Positions 8,274 through 16,723 of a stretch of 64,000 nt of DNA are shown here, in pieces. The stretch lies in assembly GCF_022370835.2 (NCBI RefSeq), contig NZ_CP092365.1, positions 806,001 to 870,000 on the forward strand. Direction: 5' to 3'. The notes below the pieces were generated by a model, which was given only the letters and a program-made list of their open reading frames with translations, was not told the DNA's origin and made no database searches. Position 1 is the first letter of the stretch. Every line of letters begins with the position of its first letter. Position numbers and translations under genes: made by a program. Source of the stretch: Mycolicibacillus parakoreensis (lineage in GTDB: Bacteria > Actinomycetota > Actinomycetes > Mycobacteriales > Mycobacteriaceae).

Positions 8274-8363
8274 GATGGTTTCTCCTGTTCTCTATGAGGG
8301 GTTGTTACTGGTTGACGTAGGTGTAAAACGTTGCTGTGTATGCGGCTATCCCTTCGGTTGCTG

Positions 8364-9518
8364 TCAGCCACCCGCCGCCGTGCGCGGCATCACGGGGTGG
8401 GGTTCGGGCCGGAAGCCGAACCGGGGTGCGACCTCGGCGTTGCCGCGCGCGCCGATACCGGAACCGGCCAGCGGGACACCGCCGAGCGTGCCGCCGGGGC
8501 CGGCCTTGGCGGCCGCGCCGCTCGCGCTGGTCAACGTCGCGGTGGGCGAGGAGACCGCCGGGGTGGTGGTCCCCCAGGTCGCCGGGGCCGAGAGGCCGCC
8601 GATCGGCACCGCGCGGCCCAGGCCCGCGGTGACACCGCTCGCGCCGGCGCCGGTCGACCCGGCGGACCCGGCGACACCGGGAAGCGAACCGAGCCCGCTG
8701 GCACCGGGAAGCAGCGCCAGTGTGCCGCCGTCGGTGACACTGCCGGCGGACTGGGTCGCCGGGCTCATCGAACCCGACGACATCCCCAGTGAGGCAACGG
8801 AACTCAATAGTGACCCGCCGTTGCTGGCCGGGGACATCAACCCGCTGGCATTGGAGATCACCTCCGACGGGGAGCCGGCCTGCAGCCCAGAGGAACCCAG
8901 GTTGGCCAGCGCCGCCTGCACGTTGCCGGCCACCGACGACCCCTCGGACTGGGCGACCGCACCGGTCTGGCCGGCCACGCCGGCCGGGTTGGTGTTCTGC
9001 TGCGGCGGGCTGAACGGCGTCACCGCGGCGGTCGCGGCGGCCGACGCACCGGCGTAGCCGACCATCGCCGCGGCGTCCTGGGCCCACATCTCCAGGTAGT
9101 GGGCCTCGGTGGCCATGATCGCCGGGGTGTTCTGCCCCAGGAAGTTCGTGGCGACCAGCGACACCAACAGGCTGCGGTTGGCCGCGATCACCGGTGGGGG
9201 CACGGTCGCGGCGAACGCGGTCTCGAACGCCGCCGCGGCGGCCTTCGCCTGGATGCCGGTCTGCTCGACCTGGGCGGCGGTGGTGCTCACCCACTGCAGA
9301 AACCGCGCGGCCGAGGACGCCATCGCCACCGAGGAAGGGCCCTGCCATTCGGCGGCCAGGGCGCTCACCGCGGTGGAGTAGGACACCAGCGCCGACTGCA
9401 TGGCGGCGCCGAGGGCGTCCCAGGCGGCCGAGGCCGTCAGCAACGGCCCCGATCCCGGCCCGGCGTACATCCGGGCGGAGGTGATCTCGGGGGGAACGAT
9501 CGCGAAGTCGATCATCAT
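8364..9518 (-). CDS. PPE family protein (PPE15-like, SVP-type subgroup)
   Basis: 384 residues starting [18 protein letters not shown]; the Pro-Pro-Glu signature is at residues 9-11. The helical PPE domain carries the WxG-type turn EWQGPSS and the conserved [27 protein letters not shown] segment near 120-150. After it comes a low-complexity Gly/Ser/Ala stretch, then GGLSAPATW, a variant of the GxxSVPxxW box, and the typical C-terminal end [19 protein letters not shown]. It is expected to pair with the PE protein encoded 10 bp upstream and to be exported by ESX-5 to the cell surface. Position and size match PPE15 (Rv1039c). Confidence 0.88.
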   Translation of the reverse strand: MMIDFAIVPPEITSARMYAGPGSGPLLTASAAWDALGAAMQSALVSYSTAVSALAAEWQGPSSVAMASSAARFLQWVSTTAAQVEQTGIQAKAAAAAFETAFAATVPPPVIAANRSLLVSLVATNFLGQNTPAIMATEAHYLEMWAQDAAAMVGYAGASAAATAAVTPFSPPQQNTNPAGVAGQTGAVAQSEGSSVAGNVQAALANLGSSGLQAGSPSEVISNASGLMSPASNGGSLLSSVASLGMSSGSMSPATQSAGSVTDGGTLALLPGASGLGSLPGVAGSAGSTGAGASGVTAGLGRAVPIGGLSAPATWGTTTPAVSSPTATLTSASGAAAKAGPGGTLGGVPLAGSGIGARGNAEVAPRFGFRPEPHPVMPRTAAGG

Positions 9519-9528
9519 GCACCTGCTT

Positions 9529-9828
9529 TTAGCGGGCGGCCGTCGCGTTGGCGGCCTCGGTGGCGGCGTAGGCGGCGGAACTGGCGGTCAGCGTGGCCAC
9601 GAACTGCTCGTGGATCGCCTGGGCTTGGGCGGCCATCGTCTGGTACAGCTGGCCCTGCGTGGTGAAGCGGCCCGCCACCGCCGCCGACACCTCATCGGCG
9701 GCGGCCGGGGCCACCGCGGTGGTGGGGGCGGCGGCCGCGGCGGTCTCCGCGCTCATTGCCGAACCGATACCGTGCAGGTCGCCGGCGGTGGCCGCCAGTG
9801 TCTCCGGCTGGGTAGTCACGAACGACAT
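9529..9828 (-). CDS. PE family protein (PE8-like)
   Basis: 99 residues. Start ATG 9828 is set by the AAAGGAGAAACAG ribosome site; a longer frame to 9873 exists but is not supported. The protein [22 protein letters not shown] is a canonical PE N terminus with the Pro-Glu at residues 8-9 and an Ala-rich two-helix hairpin, ending with a Tyr-containing export motif (YAATE, YxxxE). It consists of the PE domain alone, without a PGRS tail. It probably heterodimerises with the PPE protein encoded 10 bp downstream, with EspG as the expected chaperone. First gene of the PE-PPE-esx-esx operon. Confidence 0.9.
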   Translation of the reverse strand: MSFVTTQPETLAATAGDLHGIGSAMSAETAAAAAPTTAVAPAAADEVSAAVAGRFTTQGQLYQTMAAQAQAIHEQFVATLTASSAAYAATEAANATAAR

Positions 9829-10143
9829 CTGTTTCTCCTTTGCGACAGCGGTTGTGAAACCGACTGGGTTCACGATGCCGCGCCGGCAAGGCGAAAAGGG
9901 CGTTCCTTACGGGCTCTTAACGCCCATGGGGCGAAACTTGACGTGCTGTTAACACAACGAGCCGAAATCTGTAACGACGATCACATCCGAGCTGGTGAGC
10001 GCGGTGATCTGCGGATAGGGGAGTCGCTCGGCGCGCGTCAGCCGAGGACGCCGGCGCGACCGGCGGTGCGCAGCGTGCGGGCGTCGGTGCGCGGCCCCGG
10101 TAGCGTAACGATCGCCCGGCGCGGCGCGACCGCGTCGCCGCAG
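9829..10143. other. Gene-free stretch: PE operon promoter side and tRNA promoter
   Basis: 315 bp without a gene. The left part is AT-richer and holds GTTAAC-containing sequence near 9950, probably the upstream control region of the minus-strand PE-PPE-esx operon. Near the right end, TAGCGT at 10101-10106 is a plausible -10 for the tRNA that starts at 10144. No further structure was recognised. Confidence 0.4.
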
Positions 10144-10217
10144 GCCCCCATAGCCCAATCGGCAGAGGCAGCGGACTTAAAATCCGTCCAGTGTGGGTTC
10201 GAGTCCCACTGGGGGCA
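10144..10217 (+). tRNA. tRNA with anticodon UAA (Leu by anticodon), short variable loop
   Basis: The full cloverleaf can be drawn. Acceptor stem GCCCCCA/TGGGGGC, D arm GCCC-loop-GGC, anticodon stem GCGGA/TCCGT around loop CTTAAAA with anticodon TAA at 10178-10180, a 5-nt variable loop CCAGT, and T arm GTGGG-TTCGAGT-CCCAC. The discriminator is A at 10217, followed by CC but no encoded final A. UAA reads UUA (Leu). Leu tRNAs are normally class II with a long variable arm; this one has a class I variable loop, which is odd (see findings). A beta-lactamase gene and AT-richer DNA lie directly downstream. Confidence 0.9.
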
Positions 10218-10342
10218 CCGGTCAGAGCGTTTTCGGCGTCGAATGTGCGTCCCGCGTGGCCGCGGCTATGCGATCGACCCGTGCCCCGGCGATGCCATAC
10301 CGGTTCCGGTTTGACTCGCCGGAATGAAAGAAGGTGGTGGAT

Positions 10343-11278
10343 ATGCCAGGAGCGCAACCGTCCCGTCGCACCATGCTGTCCGCGGCAGCAGGAGCGGCGG
10401 TGGCCGCAGTACTGGGCAGAGGTATGCGGGCATCCGCTTCAACACCGCGCGATGACCAGGTGTCAGGTCATGACCAGGTCGTCGAGCAGCTGAGCGCGCT
10501 CGAGCAACAGTACTCCGCTCGGTTGGGGGTGTTCGCTCGACACACGGGGACCGGACGGGTCGTGTCTTATCGCGCAGACGAACGCTTTCCGATGTGTTCG
10601 GTGTTCAAGGCACTCGCCGCCGGGGCGGTGCTGCGGGACCTCGACCACGACGGCGAATTTCTGGCCGAACGTATTCACTACACAGAACACGACGTCGCGG
10701 GTGCAGGCGAGTACACCCCGATCACCGGCAGGCCGGAGAACCTCGACCGGGGGATGACCGTCGAGCAGTTGTGCGCCGCGGCGGTCAGCAATAGCGACAA
10801 CGCCGCGGCCAACCTGCTCCTGCGGCAACTGGGCGGCCCCACTGCCGTCACCAAATTCTGTCGCTCGATCGGGGACGTGGTGACCCGGCTCGACCGGTAC
10901 GAGCCCGAATTGAACTCGGCAGAGCCCTGGCGCGTTGCGGACACCACCAGCCCGCTGGCCGTCGGAGAGACTTTCGAGAACATGATCATCGGCGGTGCTC
11001 TGGCACCGCACGAGAGTGACAGGCTCACAACATGGCTGGTCGCGAACACGACGAACGGTGAGCGATTCGGCGCCGGACTTCCCACGGACTGGACTCTTGC
11101 GGACAAGACCGGTGGTGGTGACCAGTACGGGATCGCCAACGATGTGGGCGTCGTCTGGCCTCCGGGGCGGACGCCGATCGTGTTGTCGGTGCTGTCGACC
11201 AAGTACAACCCGAACGGTCCGACGGAGGACCCGCTGATCGCACGAACGGCCGAACTCCTCGCGACAGCTTTGACTTGA
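10343..11278 (+). CDS. Class A beta-lactamase with twin-arginine signal
   Basis: 311 residues from ATG 10343, which has GAAAGAAGG 9 nt upstream (better than GTG 10334). The N terminus PSRRTMLSAAAGAAVAAVLG is a Tat-type signal, so export of the folded enzyme is expected. All class A active-site elements are present: Ser86-x-x-Lys89 (SVFK), Ser151-Asp-Asn (SDN), Glu187-x-x-Leu-Asn191 (EPELN) and Lys255-Thr-Gly. The enzyme should hydrolyse beta-lactams in the cell envelope. Composition is slightly less GC-rich than its neighbours, and it sits between a tRNA 3' end and a long gene-free stretch, as expected for acquired DNA. No BlaI/BlaR-type regulator is adjacent. Not the BlaC (Rv2068c) locus by context. 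Confidence 0.92.
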   Translation: MPGAQPSRRTMLSAAAGAAVAAVLGRGMRASASTPRDDQVSGHDQVVEQLSALEQQYSARLGVFARHTGTGRVVSYRADERFPMCSVFKALAAGAVLRDLDHDGEFLAERIHYTEHDVAGAGEYTPITGRPENLDRGMTVEQLCAAAVSNSDNAAANLLLRQLGGPTAVTKFCRSIGDVVTRLDRYEPELNSAEPWRVADTTSPLAVGETFENMIIGGALAPHESDRLTTWLVANTTNGERFGAGLPTDWTLADKTGGGDQYGIANDVGVVWPPGRTPIVLSVLSTKYNPNGPTEDPLIARTAELLATALT

Positions 11279-11865
11279 CCCGTGTGGACGGTGGCGTCGG
11301 GGGAGTGACCGAGATCGGCGGTGGCGCCGCCGGTGTCGGGGTAGATGTGTTTCTCGTCGGTGATGATCGCCGAGGTCTGCACCCGAGCAGCGCCGTGGCA
11401 GACGCAGAAAATTATTGACGCCTCCAACAGATAAGACGATACTGGCAAACACCCAAAAATCTGGCACCTCGCGCGATGCGCAGGGAGTGCGCGGGGCCGC
11501 CGTCGCCGGCGTGGTGGGGCGGTCTCGCCGCACTTCGGGAAGGAGGCGGCCCACGGTGTTGACGCGCCCAATCCGGCTGGATGAATTTGTGTGAGATGCG
11601 ACTCATCGTTGCCACGATGTCGGCGAAATATCCGGGAAAAACCAATCCGACCCGACGCTCGCCGCGTCGAGGATTAATCGCATAACGCCTGGTCACCATG
11701 GTCGAGTAAAGCTCGGTGAGGCGGTAATCGAATTGGTTGTCGATATCTACCGACACTGGTCCCGTCTCCGGTTTGGGAAAAATGTGACGCAGGTTAAGTT
11801 TGCGGATTTTGGTGCCGAATTGACTCGTTAAACTTGCCCGAGACGACTTGGAGGTAACGACCGCG
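11279..11865. other. AT-richer gene-free stretch between the beta-lactamase and the propeller gene
   Basis: 587 bp without a convincing gene; most of 11400-11850 is visibly richer in A and T than the rest of the window. On the minus strand the frame stays open and encodes plausible-looking protein (e.g. VDIDNQFDYRLTELYSTMV around 11690-11760) but has no start signal and runs antisense into the propeller gene, so it may be a relic. The last 60 bp should hold the promoter of the propeller gene: GGATTT-N16-CGTT at 11804-11829 loosely resembles an ECF (SigE-like) promoter. No tRNA-end repeat (attachment site) was found. Confidence 0.4.
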
Positions 11866-13008
11866 ATGGCGAATTTTGTGACGGCAGGCGAGGGTGACGA
11901 GGCTCCCGGCGGAGTAGCGCTGGCCGACCCCGAAACCCGCCCGACCCACCCACAGGCGCTCGGATCGTTGGCCGACCCGCTGGCGGCGATGGTCAAGGAC
12001 ATGGACGCGGTGATCGCCCGCCACGTCGCTCCCGCGGTGCCCGCCGGGCCGGTCGAGTTCACCGTTGAGGATCAGAACCTCGTCGGCGACGGCCCGATCG
12101 CCGGGATGGCCGCCAGCTTCGACGGCCGGCGGCTGGTGGCGACCAACAGCGGCGCCGACCGCGTGTCGGTGATCGACGCCGAGTCGTTTCTGCTGCTCGA
12201 CATGATCGACGGCACCCCCGCGCCGTTCGCCGTCGCCGCCGGCGCCGACGATCGCGCCTACGTGGGCACCGGAGCGCTCGCCGACGACGCGATCGCGGTG
12301 GTCGATGCCGCGGCGCGATCGGTCGTCGCCCACCATCGGTGCGCCGCGGCGATCAACGACGTCGTCGCCAGCGCCGACGGGCAGCACATCTACATCAGTC
12401 GCACCGGCGCCGACGGTGCCGAGATCGCGGTGCTGGAGGTCGCGACCGGAACCGTGGAGACCATCGCGTTGACCGCGGACCCCGGTGTCGTCGCCGACAC
12501 CCTGGTCGCCAGCGCCGACGGCCGGCGTCTCTACATCGCGGTGCAGTGGCCCACCGGCAGCCACATCGCGGTGCTCGACACCGATTTGCGCCGGGTGATC
12601 GACACGATCGACGCCTCGCTGCCCGCCGCGGCGATCCGGGATTTCGCCGTGGACCCCACCGGGACCACCGTCTACCTCGCCCTCGACGACGCCGCCGCGG
12701 GTGCGGTGATCGAGGCGGTCGACACCCGCACCAAGACCGTGACCGGGACGACCGCGGTGCGCGGGCTGCTCACCCAGCTGGTGCTCAGCGTCGACGGTGA
12801 TCGGCTCTACCTGGTCAACGGCGACGTCGTCACGGTGCTGGCGGCGCATTCGCTGCAGACCCTCGACACCCTGGGCACCGGGGCGCGGCCCTCGTGCGTG
12901 GTGGAGAGCCGCGGCGGCGGTCGGCTCTACATCGCCGACTACGCCGGTGTACTCACCGCGGTGCGCGTGGCGATCGCCGCGCCGCGGCAACTGCTGCCTG
13001 CGGTCTGA
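11866..13008 (+). CDS. Seven-bladed YVTN-type beta-propeller protein (Rv1057-like)
   Basis: 380 residues; ATG 11866 is preceded by GGAGGT at 11850-11855. The protein has no signal peptide and consists of repeated blades with pattern D-G-R-R-L-Y-I/V-A-x-x...V-x-V-I-D (for example SFDGRRLVATNSGADRVSV, SADGRRLYIAVQWPTGSHI and SVDGDRLYLVNGDVVTV), typical of the YVTN/lactonase-like propeller fold. No catalytic site is recognisable; such proteins often act as scaffolds. In M. tuberculosis the corresponding gene, Rv1057, lies just before fadD14 and is stress-controlled (MprAB, TrcRS, SigE); here the same neighbour follows. The trcRS genes are not in this window. Confidence 0.8.
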   Translation: MANFVTAGEGDEAPGGVALADPETRPTHPQALGSLADPLAAMVKDMDAVIARHVAPAVPAGPVEFTVEDQNLVGDGPIAGMAASFDGRRLVATNSGADRVSVIDAESFLLLDMIDGTPAPFAVAAGADDRAYVGTGALADDAIAVVDAAARSVVAHHRCAAAINDVVASADGQHIYISRTGADGAEIAVLEVATGTVETIALTADPGVVADTLVASADGRRLYIAVQWPTGSHIAVLDTDLRRVIDTIDASLPAAAIRDFAVDPTGTTVYLALDDAAAGAVIEAVDTRTKTVTGTTAVRGLLTQLVLSVDGDRLYLVNGDVVTVLAAHSLQTLDTLGTGARPSCVVESRGGGRLYIADYAGVLTAVRVAIAAPRQLLPAV

Positions 13009-13115
13009 CCGGCGCGCTCGGGCGATAGCATTCGACAACGCCCCGGGGTGGCCTGACGGCATCCCGGGGGAGACGGTTGTCCAGCTTCGCCCCGAGCCCG
13101 TTAGGCGGTACGTCG

Positions 13116-14747
13116 ATGCAGAGCACCATGCAGCACTATCCGTTGACCATCACCGCCATCCTCAATCACGCCGCCCGGGTGCACGGCGCGCGTACCGTCA
13201 CCACCGCCACCGGTTCGGGCTACCGGCACACCAGCTACCGCGACCTCGCCGACGACGTGGGACGGCTGGCCAACGCGCTGCGCCGGCTCGGCGTCACCGG
13301 CGACCAGCGCGTCGCCACGTTCATGTGGAACAACACCGAGCACCTCGCCGCCTATCTGGCGATCCCAGCGATGGGCGCGGTGCTGCACACGTTGAACATC
13401 CGGCTCTTCGCCGAGCAGATCATCTACATCGCCAACGAGGCCGAGGACCAGATCATCCTGGCCGACCTGTCGGTGGCGCCGCTGCTCGCGCCGGTTCTGG
13501 ACAAACTGCACACCGTGCACACCGTCATCGCGGTCGGCGACGGTGATGACGCCCCGCTGGCCGATTCGGGGAAAACGGTGCTGCGCTACGCCGAGCTGAT
13601 CGCCGCCGAGCAGCCCGACTTCGATTGGCCGAACATCGACGAAAACTCCGCTGCGGCAATGTGTTACACCAGCGGAACCACCGGAAACCCGAAAGGGGTC
13701 GTCTACAGCCACCGGTCGAGCTTCCTGCACAGCATGGCTGCCTGCACCCTCAACGGGGTCGGTGTCGGCGCCGACGACCGGGTGCTGCCGGTGGTGCCGA
13801 TGTTCCACGCCAACGCGTGGGGCTTCCCGTATGCGGCGCTGATGGCCGGCGCCGATCTGGTCATGCCCGATCGGCACCTGGACGCGGCCTCCCTGATCGA
13901 CCTGGTCGAGACCCAGCGGCCCACCGTGGCCGGTGCGGTCCCGACGATCTGGAACGACGTGATGCATCGCCTCGAGGCCGAACCCGGCCACGACGTGTCG
14001 TCGCTGCGGCTGGTGGCCTGCGGCGGCTCGGCGGTGCCGGTGTCGTTGATGCGCACCTTCGAAGAGCGCCACGGCGTGCAGATCCGCCAGTTGTGGGGGA
14101 TGACCGAGACCTCCCCGCTGGCCACGATGGCCTGGCCGCCGCCGGGCACCGCCGACGAGCGCCACTGGGAGCTGCGGGCCACCCAGGGTCAGCCGGTCTG
14201 CGGGGTGGAGGCGCGCATCGTCGGCGACGACGGGCAGGTGCTGCCCCACGACGGGGCCGCCGTCGGTGAACTCGAGGTGCGCGGCCCCTGGATCACCGGC
14301 TCCTACTACGGGGGCCAGGACCCCGCGGCGTTCGACGACGGATGGTTGCGCACCGGCGACGTGGGCCGCATCGACGAGCAGAGCTTCATCACGTTGACCG
14401 ACCGTTCCAAGGACGTCATCAAATCCGGCGGTGAATGGATCTCCTCGGTCGAGTTGGAGAACTGCCTGATCGCCCATCCCGACGTGGTCGAAGCCGCCGT
14501 GGTCGGAGTCCCCGACGAGCGGTGGGAGGAACGTCCGTTGGCCGCCATCGTCACCAAACCCGACACGACGGTGACCGCAGCGCAGCTACGAGAGTTCATG
14601 GCCGACAAGGTGGTCAAGTGGTGGCTACCGGAACGGTGGACCTTCGTCGAGGAGTTGCCGCGCACCAGCGTCGGCAAGTACGACAAGAAGATCATCCGGT
14701 CTCGTTACGCTGAGGACGTCTACCAGGTGATCGAGGCACGTAGCTGA
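13116..14747 (+). CDS. fadD14: Fatty-acyl-CoA/AMP ligase, FadD14-like
   Basis: 543 residues from ATG 13116, with AGGCGG 8 nt upstream; a TTG at 13077 would add 13 residues. ANL-superfamily motifs appear in order: P-loop AAMCYTSGTTGNPKGVVYSHR split around residue 190 (core YTSGTTGNPKG), acyl-pocket region VPMFHANAWGFPY, the LWGMTETSP motif, TGDVGRIDE with the AMP-ribose Asp, and the C-terminal catalytic Lys in RTSVGKYDKK. Expected reaction: ATP-dependent adenylation of a medium-chain fatty acid and transfer to CoA. It lies downstream of the propeller gene and upstream of the DapB-like reductase, as in the Rv1057-Rv1059 order. Confidence 0.88.
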   Translation: MQSTMQHYPLTITAILNHAARVHGARTVTTATGSGYRHTSYRDLADDVGRLANALRRLGVTGDQRVATFMWNNTEHLAAYLAIPAMGAVLHTLNIRLFAEQIIYIANEAEDQIILADLSVAPLLAPVLDKLHTVHTVIAVGDGDDAPLADSGKTVLRYAELIAAEQPDFDWPNIDENSAAAMCYTSGTTGNPKGVVYSHRSSFLHSMAACTLNGVGVGADDRVLPVVPMFHANAWGFPYAALMAGADLVMPDRHLDAASLIDLVETQRPTVAGAVPTIWNDVMHRLEAEPGHDVSSLRLVACGGSAVPVSLMRTFEERHGVQIRQLWGMTETSPLATMAWPPPGTADERHWELRATQGQPVCGVEARIVGDDGQVLPHDGAAVGELEVRGPWITGSYYGGQDPAAFDDGWLRTGDVGRIDEQSFITLTDRSKDVIKSGGEWISSVELENCLIAHPDVVEAAVVGVPDERWEERPLAAIVTKPDTTVTAAQLREFMADKVVKWWLPERWTFVEELPRTSVGKYDKKIIRSRYAEDVYQVIEARS

Positions 14748-14766
14748 AGGGCGGGAAGGTGAGGCG

Positions 14767-15825
14767 ATGAGTCTGCGCGTCGTGCAGTGGGCCACCGGGT
14801 CGGTCGGTGTGGCCGCGATCAACGGGGTCCTCGAGCATCCCGACCTGGATCTGGTCGGCTGCTTGGTGTACTCCGAGGAGAAGAACGGACGCGACGTCGG
14901 CGAGATCATCGGTGGCGCACCGCTGGGGGTGGCCGCCACCACCAACCACGACGACATCCTGGCGATGGACGCCGACGCGGTGATCTACGCGCCGATACTG
15001 CCCAACGTCGACGAGGTCGCCGCCCTGCTGCGCTCGGGCAAGAACGTCGTCACCCCGGTCGGCTGGTTCTATCCGAGCCCGAGCGAGTCCGGTCCGCTGC
15101 AGGAGGCCGCCGTGGCCGGCAACGCGACCCTGCACGGGGCCGGCATCGGCCCGGGGGCGGCCACCGAGCTGTTTCCGCTGCTGTTGTCGGTGATGTCCAC
15201 CGGCGTGACATTCGTTCGCGCCGAAGAGTTCTCCGATTTACGTACCTATGGCGCCCCCGACGTGCTGCGCCATGTGATGGGTTTCGGCGGCACCCCGCAG
15301 ACCGCGTTGAGCGGGCCGATGCAGAAGCTGCTCGACGGCGGGTTCATCCAGTCGGTGCGGCTGTGCGTCGACCGTCTCGGCTTCGCCGCGGACCCCACGG
15401 TGCGCACCTCCCAGGAGGTGGCGGTGGCCACCGCGCCGATCGACTCACCGATCGGGACGATCGAGGCCGGGCAGGTCGCGGCGCGCCGCTTCCACTGGGA
15501 GGCACTGGTCGGCGACACCGTCGTCGTGCGGATCACGGTGAACTGGCTGATGGGTGAGGACAACCTGGATCCGCCCTGGTCGTTCGGTCCCGCCGGCGAA
15601 CGCTACGAGATGGAGGTCCGCGGCAACCCCAACACCCTCGTCACCGTCAAGGGCTGGCAGCCGGAGACCGTCGAGGAGGGGCTGGTGAGCAACCCCGGCA
15701 TCGTGGCCACCGCGGCGCACTGCGTCAACGCGATCCCGGCGACCTGCGCCGCCGAACCCGGCGTGCAGAGCTTCTTCGACCTGCCGTTGATCACCGGCAG
15801 GGCCGCAACCGATCTGGCGCGCTGA
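14767..15825 (+). CDS. NAD(P)-binding DapB-like reductase family protein (Rv1059-like)
   Basis: 352 residues, ATG 14767 after GAAGGTGAGG. The N-terminal Rossmann fold VVQWATGSVGVAAINGVLEHPDLDLVG has the glycine-rich GSVGVAA turn and is followed by the family pattern ADAVIYAPILPNVDEVAALLRSGKNVVTP. This is the dihydrodipicolinate-reductase-like branch common in mycobacteria, often labelled amine dehydrogenase-like. The true DapB catalytic Lys/His block is not evident, so a role in lysine synthesis is unlikely. It follows fadD14 by 19 bp and probably belongs to the same transcript. Substrate unknown. Confidence 0.75.
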   Translation: MSLRVVQWATGSVGVAAINGVLEHPDLDLVGCLVYSEEKNGRDVGEIIGGAPLGVAATTNHDDILAMDADAVIYAPILPNVDEVAALLRSGKNVVTPVGWFYPSPSESGPLQEAAVAGNATLHGAGIGPGAATELFPLLLSVMSTGVTFVRAEEFSDLRTYGAPDVLRHVMGFGGTPQTALSGPMQKLLDGGFIQSVRLCVDRLGFAADPTVRTSQEVAVATAPIDSPIGTIEAGQVAARRFHWEALVGDTVVVRITVNWLMGEDNLDPPWSFGPAGERYEMEVRGNPNTLVTVKGWQPETVEEGLVSNPGIVATAAHCVNAIPATCAAEPGVQSFFDLPLITGRAATDLAR

Positions 15826-15867
15826 GGCGGCCGCGCGTATGTCTCGACAGGTCGAGGAGTCGGTGCG

Positions 15868-16719
15868 GTGAGCAGCGCGTTGGTGCTCGGCGGTGGCGGT
15901 GTCGCCGGAATCGCCTGGGAGACCGGGGTATTGCGTGGGATCGCCGATGAGTCGCCCGAGCTGGCCGAGGAGCTGACGGGCGCCGATGTGCTGGTGGGCA
16001 CCTCCGCAGGTGCGGCGGTCGGCGCGCAACTGGGCTCGGGTTGTCCACCGGCCGAACTCTTCGAGCGTCAGGTCGGCGCCGAGTCCGCCGAGATCGATCC
16101 GGGCGTCAGCGGTGCGCAGGTCGCCGAAATGTTCCTGGCCGCCATGGCCAAACCGGACACCAGCGTCGTGCAGAAGCTGCAGGGCATCGGGGAGGTCGCG
16201 GTGGGTTCCCAGACGGTCTCGGAGCCGGTGCGCCGCGCGGTGATCGCCGCGCGGCTGCCCGCGCACTCCTGGGGCGAGCGGGACCTGCGGATCACCGCGA
16301 TCGATGTCGCCACCGGTGCCCGGGTGGTCTTCGATCGCCACAGCGGGGTCCCGTTGGTCGACGCGGTGGCCGCCAGCTGCGCGGTGCCGGGGGTCTGGCC
16401 GCCGGTGACGATCGGCGACCGTCGCTACATGGACGGCGGGGTGGGCAGCACCGTCAACCTCGATGTCGCCGACGGGTGCACGGTGGCGGTGGCGCTGGTG
16501 CCCACCGGCGAGTCGGCGCCGAGCCCGTTCGGACCCGGCCCGGCCGCCGAGATCGCGGCGTTCGGTGGTCGCGCGTTCGGGGTGTTCGCCGACGCGGAGT
16601 CGTTGGCCGCGTTCGGCTCGAACCTGTTGGACCCGGCTTCGCGGATCGGGTCGGCGCGCGCCGGCCGGGCCCAGGGCCGCCGGGTGGCCGCCGAGCTGGA
16701 GGCGTTCCTGCGCGGCTGA
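15868..16719 (+). CDS. Patatin-like phospholipase (Rv1062-like)
   Basis: 283 residues from GTG 15868, with GAGGAG upstream. The oxyanion-hole glycines GGGGVAGIAWETGVLRG, the nucleophile elbow GTSAGAAVG (Ser about residue 51) and the catalytic Asp in YMDGGVGSTVN make a complete Ser-Asp dyad. No signal peptide or membrane segment is seen. It is expected to hydrolyse acyl esters of phospholipid or neutral lipid in the cytosol. It converges with a second patatin gene on the opposite strand, only 4 bp apart; the two are divergent in sequence, so this is not a recent duplication. Confidence 0.85.
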   Translation: MSSALVLGGGGVAGIAWETGVLRGIADESPELAEELTGADVLVGTSAGAAVGAQLGSGCPPAELFERQVGAESAEIDPGVSGAQVAEMFLAAMAKPDTSVVQKLQGIGEVAVGSQTVSEPVRRAVIAARLPAHSWGERDLRITAIDVATGARVVFDRHSGVPLVDAVAASCAVPGVWPPVTIGDRRYMDGGVGSTVNLDVADGCTVAVALVPTGESAPSPFGPGPAAEIAAFGGRAFGVFADAESLAAFGSNLLDPASRIGSARAGRAQGRRVAAELEAFLRG

Positions 16720-16723
16720 GCGC

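Noticed and set aside
11804..11829. SigE-type promoter GGATTT-N16-CGTT before the propeller gene
   Set aside because: Only a loose match to the ECF consensus; mentioned in the region note but not called as a feature.
10144..11865. Integrative element with attachment sites at the tRNA
   Set aside because: No integrase and no repeat of the tRNA 3' end found in the window.
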